Shown here piece by piece: positions 23,540-28,410 of a DNA stretch of 28,410 nt. Every line of letters begins with the position of its first letter. Within the stretch, counting starts at the first letter, position 1. Under the pieces are notes generated by a model. It worked only from the letters and a program-made list of their open reading frames with translations, did not search any database and had not been told where the DNA came from. A program made the translations under genes and the position numbers. The stretch is from Pirellulaceae bacterium (GTDB lineage: Bacteria > Planctomycetota > Planctomycetia > Pirellulales > Pirellulaceae): assembly GCA_013002105.1 (NCBI GenBank), contig JABDKS010000116.1, positions 1-28,410 on the forward strand, in the 5' to 3' direction.

Positions 23540-23647
23540 ATGAGGGCGTGCCCGAACTCGCTAACGATCCAAAAGGAGCACAGCGACAAGCAATCTCTTT
23601 TTCAGCTCGACGATCTGACCTGGAACGATTTCCAAACCTTCCTCTAA
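23540..23647 (+). pseudogene. Possible small gene or gene remnant, 35 codons
   Basis: ATG at 23540 to TAA at 23645-23647. The last two thirds (KEHSDKQSLFQLDDLTWNDF, then QTFL) has the look of a genuine amphipathic protein start, and past the TAA the same frame continues MGQSYE before another stop. This suggests a decayed gene whose coding sequence once ran on. No SD is visible and no family is recognised. It could equally be chance. Confidence 0.25.
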
Positions 23648-23675
23648 ATGGGCCAGTCCTACGAGTAGTTTAGAG

Positions 23676-24208
23676 ATGACCAACCACAACGAGTCACGCA
23701 AAACGTATTCACAGGGTCCCCAAACGCCCCGCCTGGAACATCGCAGACTCAACGCCGGCGACGCAGAAGCCTTCTATGCGCTCAACAGCCACCCGGACGT
23801 GATGCGGTATACCGGCGAAGAACCGTTACGTTCGGCCCAAGACGCCGCCCAAGCGATCGCTGCCTATCCCGATTTTGAAACCGTCGGTTACGGACGGTGG
23901 GGATGCATTTTGAAAGAAACGCAAAAGTTGATTGGATTCTGCGGCCTGAAATACCTCGACGATCTGGACGCCGTTGACGTCGGGTACCGATTTTTTCCCG
24001 AATACTGGGGACAGGGCTTGGCGACCGAAGCCTGCCGGGCGAGTGTCTCGTTCGATTCTCGACACTCCACTTGGAACAGATCATTGCGCTGGTGCTTCCG
24101 GAGAACTTGGCGTCGATTCGCGTACTCGAAAAAGTCGGCATGAGCCGACGTGCGGAGATGATCGAGAATGGAGTTGAGATACTGAGATACGAAATCTCGC
24201 GACCGTAA
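23676..24208 (+). pseudogene. GNAT acetyltransferase (RimJ/RimL-like) with a one-base frameshift
   Basis: From an ATG at 23676 the frame codes a RimJ/RimL-type GNAT: PRLEHRRLNAGDAEAFYALN, MRYTGEEPL, KLIGFCGLKYLDD, DVGYRFFPEYWGQGLATEACR (acetyl-CoA binding region). After VSFD at about 24055 the frame reads nonsense to a TGA at 24143. In the next frame the family sequence resumes at STLHLEQIIALVLPENLASI, then RVLEKVGM, and ends at TAA 24206-24208 (EISRP). Adding one base near 24051-24058 restores a 178-residue protein of normal length. Either the gene is newly inactivated or there is a sequencing error. Family assignment is firm; the substrate (N-terminal amine, antibiotic or other) is not readable. 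Confidence 0.82.
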
Positions 24209-24302
24209 TCTCGCGGCCAAAATGCAGCCGATCCGATGCCGCCCACATGATGCCGCCGATGCGACGCCCATCGGGACACCGCGTTGACGCCGAATCGATT
24301 TC

Positions 24303-25586
24303 TTAGGCTTCGAATCCGTCAGCGATGACACCGCTCTTGATCACAATTGGAATACCTTCGCGAATTTGGAACGGTTCGTCTTCACCCTGGGTTTCGATTC
24401 CCGCTGCATTGGTGATTTTGACGTTCTTGCCGATACGACAATTCTTGTCCAGGATCGCACCGGAGATGACGCTATTGTCACCAATTCCAATCGGTGTTTT
24501 ATCAGCTGGCAAATCCGACTTATTTTCGATGTAATCGGCACCCATCACGACGCTGTTTTTGATCGTGACGTTGTTGCCGATCACGGTTCGCAATCCGATC
24601 ACACTATTTTCGATCGTCACGTTGCTGCCGATCCGACAACCGTCGGCGATCAAGCTGCCTTGGATTTTTCCGTCCCCCATGATGGTCGGCGGCAAAAACC
24701 GTGGGCGACTGTAGATTGGTGCTTCACGATTACGAATATCAAATGGCGGATCGGTTCCGGCCAGGCTCAAGTTGGCTTCGTAAAACGATCGAATGGTACC
24801 GATGTCTTCCCAGTAACCATCAAACAAGTGCAGTTGAACCTTGTGTGATTCGAGTGCTCCGGGGAAGACCTCTTTGCCAAAATCCTGGTGATCGTTCTTC
24901 ATCAGCAGATCGACCATGACGTCTTTCTTAAAGATATAAAGCCCCATACTGGCCAAACAGTCGCGACCCTTACTATCGATTCCACGTGCATCGATCCACG
25001 CCGGATCCATTCGCACCGACGCTAGTGCTTCCTCGCTCTGTGGTTTTTCGACAAAGCCATTGACGCGTCCCGTATCGTCGACCTGCATAATTCCCAATGA
25101 CGATGCGTCTTCGCGGGAGACGGGGATTCCGGCAATCGTGGCGTCCGCGTCCGAATCAATGTGCGACTGCATCATGTCGCGAAAATCCATTCGATACAGT
25201 TGATCACCCGAGAGAATCAGAACATGCTCAATCCAAGGCTGCATGATGTAGCGCAGGTTTTTCCGCACTGCATCGGCCGTGCCTTCGTACCAATCCGTTC
25301 CTTCTTCGACGGTCTGCTGTGCCGCCAGCAATTCAACAAATCCGCCGTTGAAATGGTCAAAAGAATACGTCTGACGCAGGTGGCGGTGCAGACTGACGGA
25401 TAAAAATTGCGTCAACACGTAAACGCGATTCAAACCACTATTGATGCAGTTACTGATCGGAATATCGATCAGGCGGTATTTTGCAGCCAATGGAACGGCC
25501 GGTTTCGCACGAATCTTTGTCAGCGGAAAAAGCCGGGTGCCGCGTCCACCACCAAGAATCAAAGCGACGGAATTGGATAGATCCAT
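24303..25586 (-). CDS. glgC: Glucose-1-phosphate adenylyltransferase
   Basis: Makes ADP-glucose from ATP and glucose 1-phosphate, the committed step of bacterial glycogen synthesis, in the cytoplasm. The frame runs upstream to 25817, but the ATG at 25586 gives a 427-residue protein starting MDLSNSVALILGGGRGTRL, the standard N-terminus. Motifs present: GGGRGTRLFPLTKIRAKPA (nucleotide and allosteric region), YRLIDIPISNCINSGLNRVY, GTADAVRKN, LSGDQLYRMDFRDM, GFVEKPQSEE, and a C-terminal left-handed beta-helix of hexapeptide units (GSNVTIENSVIGLRTVIGNN, VTIKNSVVMGADY). The sequence style resembles the cyanobacterial and plant enzymes. It is 106 bases downstream of fpr on the same strand. Confidence 0.95.
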   Translation of the reverse strand: MDLSNSVALILGGGRGTRLFPLTKIRAKPAVPLAAKYRLIDIPISNCINSGLNRVYVLTQFLSVSLHRHLRQTYSFDHFNGGFVELLAAQQTVEEGTDWYEGTADAVRKNLRYIMQPWIEHVLILSGDQLYRMDFRDMMQSHIDSDADATIAGIPVSREDASSLGIMQVDDTGRVNGFVEKPQSEEALASVRMDPAWIDARGIDSKGRDCLASMGLYIFKKDVMVDLLMKNDHQDFGKEVFPGALESHKVQLHLFDGYWEDIGTIRSFYEANLSLAGTDPPFDIRNREAPIYSRPRFLPPTIMGDGKIQGSLIADGCRIGSNVTIENSVIGLRTVIGNNVTIKNSVVMGADYIENKSDLPADKTPIGIGDNSVISGAILDKNCRIGKNVKITNAAGIETQGEDEPFQIREGIPIVIKSGVIADGFEA

Positions 25587-25692
25587 GTTGCAACTCACAA
25601 AAAACGCGCAGGAAGTGACGAGAGGGGAATAAACCCCACCGGTATGTTTTATCTCCATCGCAAGCGCGGCGATAGGTTTGCGCGGCTCGACT

Positions 25693-26688
25693 TTACCAAT
25701 ACTTCTCAAATCGAATGCAACCTGCGCCGTTGCAATCCGATTCGTTGCTAAAGCCTGCCTCACGAAGCAACGGTAACATGCCCGGTTGCTTGGGAGGCGC
25801 GGCGCCCGGTGGAACAAAGCCGATCATGGCTGGATTGCCACACAAGAAGACGTGCGTGTTGGAGGGATCCAACGGATCGCCCGCGGCCTGAGCCAGTTGG
25901 CCCGACGTGAACAATTGCTGCAGATACTGTTTGCCCACGTAACCAGGATGCGATTCATCCAGATTCTCTGGGTCGCGAGTGGTGTACGGCAAATAACAGT
26001 AATTGGAATGCTGTTGCATCAACACTTGATGTTCTTGGGTGTACGCCAGGTCCGCGCGGAACCGCACGCTGGTCACATTGACGATTCGCCCCTGATGTCC
26101 CTGACTGAGCAACTTGGCTGTCATGGCATTATGTGGCGCTTCACCCGTGCCCGTGCCCAGCATCAAAATCGTGTCTGTCGGTCCAACGGCATCGCCCAAC
26201 ACATAGTGGCCTGTGACTTTTTTGCCAACCATCAGCCGATCACCAACACCCAAACAAAACAGCCGAGGAGTCAAGACGGGCGGCGCCTGGTCGGGCGAAT
26301 CGGTCGCTCGAACCAGTGTGATGTAAAACTCCAAATAGTCGACCGAATCGACCGGAGCGACCTTGCCGCCACGACCGACCAACGGGCAGGAAATGGAGTA
26401 GGCCCGCTGGGTCACCTTGCGAAGCTTCTTATCGGGAACCACTTCGTCTTGGGTCCCCGCTAGACGCGGCTCCCAGTTTCCCATCCCCAGCGTGACGTAT
26501 TGCCCAGGCTCGAACGTCGGCACACCCGCGTCGGGGCGGATGCGAAAACGAGCGAGGTTCTCGGTATGGTCAATCCGCTCGACGATCGTCGCGTTGTAGT
26601 GTTTTTCGCGGAGTTCACTCGCTTCGTCGACGGCCAGGGTTGCCGAATCGCTCTGCTCGCTCAACGTGATCTCTCCGCATGAATCCAT
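25693..26688 (-). CDS. fpr: Ferredoxin-NADP reductase-like flavoprotein
   Basis: 331 residues from an ATG at 26688. FAD domain with FEPGQYVTLG (59-68) and RAYSIS (95-100), a known flavin-binding signature. NADP domain with LGTGTGEAP (177-185) and FLCGNPAMIG (281-290). The C-terminus ends EKYW with the aromatic residue that stacks on the flavin. This is longer than E. coli Fpr (248 aa), with extra sequence at residues 1-30 and loops near 72-90 and 105-115. It transfers electrons between NADP(H) and ferredoxin or flavodoxin. The symbol is by family, not proven orthology. The upstream region shows a repeated 16-base element (26740-26814). Confidence 0.87.
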   Translation of the reverse strand: MDSCGEITLSEQSDSATLAVDEASELREKHYNATIVERIDHTENLARFRIRPDAGVPTFEPGQYVTLGMGNWEPRLAGTQDEVVPDKKLRKVTQRAYSISCPLVGRGGKVAPVDSVDYLEFYITLVRATDSPDQAPPVLTPRLFCLGVGDRLMVGKKVTGHYVLGDAVGPTDTILMLGTGTGEAPHNAMTAKLLSQGHQGRIVNVTSVRFRADLAYTQEHQVLMQQHSNYCYLPYTTRDPENLDESHPGYVGKQYLQQLFTSGQLAQAAGDPLDPSNTHVFLCGNPAMIGFVPPGAAPPKQPGMLPLLREAGFSNESDCNGAGCIRFEKYW

Positions 26689-27063
26689 CGTTTTGGTCTA
26701 CTACCAGCGAATAGGACCCGACAGAAGTTCCTGGATCGTAATCGCGGATCCGTGGCAATTCGGGCCGCACTTTCGCGACGGAGCCAATATAATAAATCAA
26801 TCGCGGATATGTGGTGACACGCTGGGCAATGCTCACGGATTCTCTCGCTTCGAACCGAACGGAGAAAGCATTCAGGGTTTGCTCGCATTGGACGGCACAT
26901 TTTGCGATGCCCAAATACTCCGATGTACTCGATTCGTAAGACTCTGGATTGCCGAAACTCTGGGTGATAACCCGACCGGCAAGTATCCAACCTGCTCCGA
27001 CGGCCCGCATCGCCAATATCGACGCACAACTCCTACTCCTTCATTATTCCAAACGAAAACAAT
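26689..27063. other. 375-bp divergent intergenic region with a repeated element
   Basis: This region separates fpr (minus) from the SHD1 gene (plus). Two near-identical 16-base elements lie at 26740-26755 and 26799-26814. A TATAAT occurs at 26788-26793 on the plus strand without a matching -35. Open frames on both strands have no domain character. I see no gene. Confidence 0.45.
26740..26814. promoter_or_regulatory. Pair of direct repeats AATCGCGGATNNGTGG, 59 bases apart
   Basis: AATCGCGGATCCGTGG (26740-26755) and AATCGCGGATATGTGG (26799-26814) match at 14 of 16 positions. They are in the shared upstream region of fpr and the SHD1 gene; a TATAAT lies between them. This is the pattern expected for binding sites of a dimeric regulator, but I cannot name one. 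Confidence 0.45.
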
Positions 27064-28395
27064 ATGTCGTTCTCCTCTCGATCCCTTTGCCGTCTTGGAG
27101 TCGTCGCGACCGTCCTGTTGGCGCAACCGCAAACCTCGCAGGCCGAATCCTGGACGGACCTGAGCGGAACCCGCACCATCGAAGCCCGGTTGGTGGGACT
27201 ATGGAATCAAAGCGTTGTCCTGCAAATGGGGGATGGCCGACGGGTCACAGTCAATTTGGAGGACTTGCAAGCCGGAAGCCGAATCCAAGCGCAGAACATG
27301 GCTCGCGAGCAAAAGCTGGCTCGAGCCGAGCGTGTCAAAGAGTTGCAGGGACAGGCTGCTGATGCGGCCGCACCGGCCCCCACACCACTTCCCACACCAC
27401 CGCCGGCGCCCGACTACCAACCACCGACCCCCAACACGCCCTGCGTTGCGCAACTGCAATGGATGATCGATCAATCCAACGCCGGTCACCTGCGAGCCCA
27501 ATTCGATGCGTTGCCGCCGAGTTACCGCAAAGACATCGGAGATCTTGTTCAAGGAGCAGTTGCAAAAGTTGATCCGGCGGCGTGGCAATCGATCACCGGA
27601 TCGCTTCACCAGATCGGCGACCTGGTCGTCACCCGCCAGCGCTGGCTTTTCTCTCATCCGCGTTTGGAAGCCCTTAACCCGACAACACGAGAGAAAATCG
27701 AAGAATTCTTGTTGACGCTCGGAGGGCTGCTCCGTGAGGGCTTGGATCCTCAGGCCCTCGACCCAGCACAGTTGCAAAGTGTTCCGTTCGAAAATTGGCT
27801 GGCCCAACGGAGCGATGCCATGGCTCCTTATCTGGCAGAGATGACGCGAATAGCAGGCGGTTCCTCGTTGCCATCTTTTCAAATGGTGTCCGAGAAAGAC
27901 GGCGTCACAACCGTCAAAGTCACGGTCGACTCGACCGAGATCACACAGACGTACACGCAGGTAGATGGTTTTTGGGTCCAATCAGAATTGGCAACGAACT
28001 GGCCAACGATGATTGCCGATGCCAAGAAATCGCTCGAGGACACTCCCAATGGTTCGATCCTTTCAGACGGTATGGCGGCGATGATTCCCGCGATGATCGG
28101 TCCTATGATCAGCCCGCTGGCGTCCGCAAAAGACAAGAAAGAGTTTCAAGCTGCCATGGAACCGATCTTCGCCCAAGTCCAACCAGCTGTCAGCTCGCTG
28201 ACCATGCTTGCCGGAATTTCGCCGCAACGCGGTCGCGGTGGATCGCAGATGGACAACGAATACGGGAGCATGGACGACGAGTACGAGCGTGAAATGCAGG
28301 CCCAGATGGAGTCTGAAGAAATGGAAATGGGGATGGAGATGGACATGGATATGGAAATGGAGATGGAGATGCGAGGGGACGAGAGTCAGAATTAG
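27064..28395 (+). CDS. Secreted SHD1-domain protein with Met/acidic C-terminal tail
   Basis: 443 residues from an ATG at 27064. Signal peptide (LGVVATVLLAQPQTSQA). An SHD1 (SLA1 homology 1) module at about 28-78: WTDLSGTRTIEARLVGLWN, VVLQMGDGRRVTVNLEDLQ. A Pro/Ala-rich linker follows at about 98-125. The middle (about 128-390) is helical and unassigned, with an extended segment FQMVSEKDGVTTVKVTVDS and another rich in Met and Ile (MAAMIPAMIGPMISPL). The tail is unusual: from residue 420 to 436 Met alternates with Glu, Asp or Gly. SHD1 modules bind peptides; they are common in planctomycete exported proteins. Function is unknown. The tail would be a candidate metal-binding or flexible adhesive segment. 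Confidence 0.85.
   Translation: MSFSSRSLCRLGVVATVLLAQPQTSQAESWTDLSGTRTIEARLVGLWNQSVVLQMGDGRRVTVNLEDLQAGSRIQAQNMAREQKLARAERVKELQGQAADAAAPAPTPLPTPPPAPDYQPPTPNTPCVAQLQWMIDQSNAGHLRAQFDALPPSYRKDIGDLVQGAVAKVDPAAWQSITGSLHQIGDLVVTRQRWLFSHPRLEALNPTTREKIEEFLLTLGGLLREGLDPQALDPAQLQSVPFENWLAQRSDAMAPYLAEMTRIAGGSSLPSFQMVSEKDGVTTVKVTVDSTEITQTYTQVDGFWVQSELATNWPTMIADAKKSLEDTPNGSILSDGMAAMIPAMIGPMISPLASAKDKKEFQAAMEPIFAQVQPAVSSLTMLAGISPQRGRGGSQMDNEYGSMDDEYEREMQAQMESEEMEMGMEMDMDMEMEMEMRGDESQN
28321..28371. repeat. Hexamer repeat coding the Met/acidic tail
   Basis: Seventeen codons in which ATG alternates with GAA, GAG, GAC, GAT or GGG. The tract is prone to slippage in 6-base steps, which keeps the frame, so its length may vary between strains. 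Confidence 0.85.
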
Positions 28396-28410
28396 TCAGC
28401 CAACCAGAAC

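Noticed and set aside
26615..27029. Minus-strand open frames upstream of fpr
   Set aside because: They overlap the fpr start and the divergent region, with no domain.
27199..27981. 260-codon minus-strand open frame
   Set aside because: A shadow of the SHD1 gene, which has a signal peptide and a known domain.
1..28410. tRNA, rRNA, CRISPR array or insertion sequence
   Set aside because: No T-loop-like sequence in a cloverleaf context, no rRNA-like stretch, no regularly spaced repeats and no transposase-like protein was seen on either strand.

Overview
The window looks like chromosomal DNA of a marine planctomycete, most likely a Pirellulaceae (Rhodopirellula-type) bacterium. The grounds are gene families typical of that group: a DUF1549/DUF1553 protein with a CxxCH motif paired with a Tat-exported DUF1501 protein, a CxAxR sulfatase, a zinc-ribbon/GYF-like membrane protein, an SHD1-domain secreted protein, an ECF sigma factor joined to a large membrane partner, and many poorly characterised secreted proteins. 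Genes are loosely packed, alternative starts are common and Shine-Dalgarno sequences are often weak. I see no rRNA, tRNA, CRISPR array, prophage or intact insertion sequence. || Layout. 1-446: 3' end of a coiled-coil gene. 447-763: a degenerate 12-bp tandem repeat, two hairpin terminators and a 29-residue very basic protein gene (minus). 1059-3391 (minus): a secreted planctomycete-type protein, then a P-loop NTPase with two membrane helices inserted in its ATPase region. 3779-4831 (minus): zinc-ribbon/GYF-like membrane protein. 5146-10984 (minus): four genes in a row, DUF1549/DUF1553, DUF1501, an ECF sigma factor, and a 692-residue membrane protein that overlaps the sigma gene by ATGA and carries its own CxxCH motif. 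11306-12594 (minus): ribulose-phosphate 3-epimerase overlapping, again by ATGA, a histidine-phosphatase-fold protein that has lost its catalytic residues. 12595-13104: a 510-bp non-coding stretch rich in hairpins. 13105-14088 (minus): an extended SDR (NAD-dependent epimerase), divergent from 14372-18100 (plus), a 1242-residue AsmA/TamB-like membrane protein. 18167-19852 (minus): sulfatase. 19959-23522: mostly plus-strand small genes (TPR protein, secreted repeat protein, Tat-exported VOC protein, DUF5071, AHSA1/SRPBCC), with one minus-strand hypothetical. 23676-24208: a GNAT acetyltransferase gene interrupted by a one-base frameshift. 24303-26688 (minus): a ferredoxin-NADP reductase-like flavoprotein upstream of glucose-1-phosphate adenylyltransferase (glgC). 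27064-28395 (plus): secreted SHD1 protein with a Met/acidic tail. || How the genes work together. Three groupings are supported by position. The first is the DUF1549/DUF1501/sigma/CxxCH-membrane-protein cluster, which could be a surface system with its own regulator. The second is the rpe plus pseudo-phosphatase pair, which is translationally coupled. The third is fpr next to glgC, linking reductant supply and glycogen synthesis only by proximity. The other genes appear to be independent units. The most novel-looking items are the predicted heme-motif anti-sigma-like protein, the catalytically dead phosphatase coupled to rpe, and the hidden basic mini-protein.
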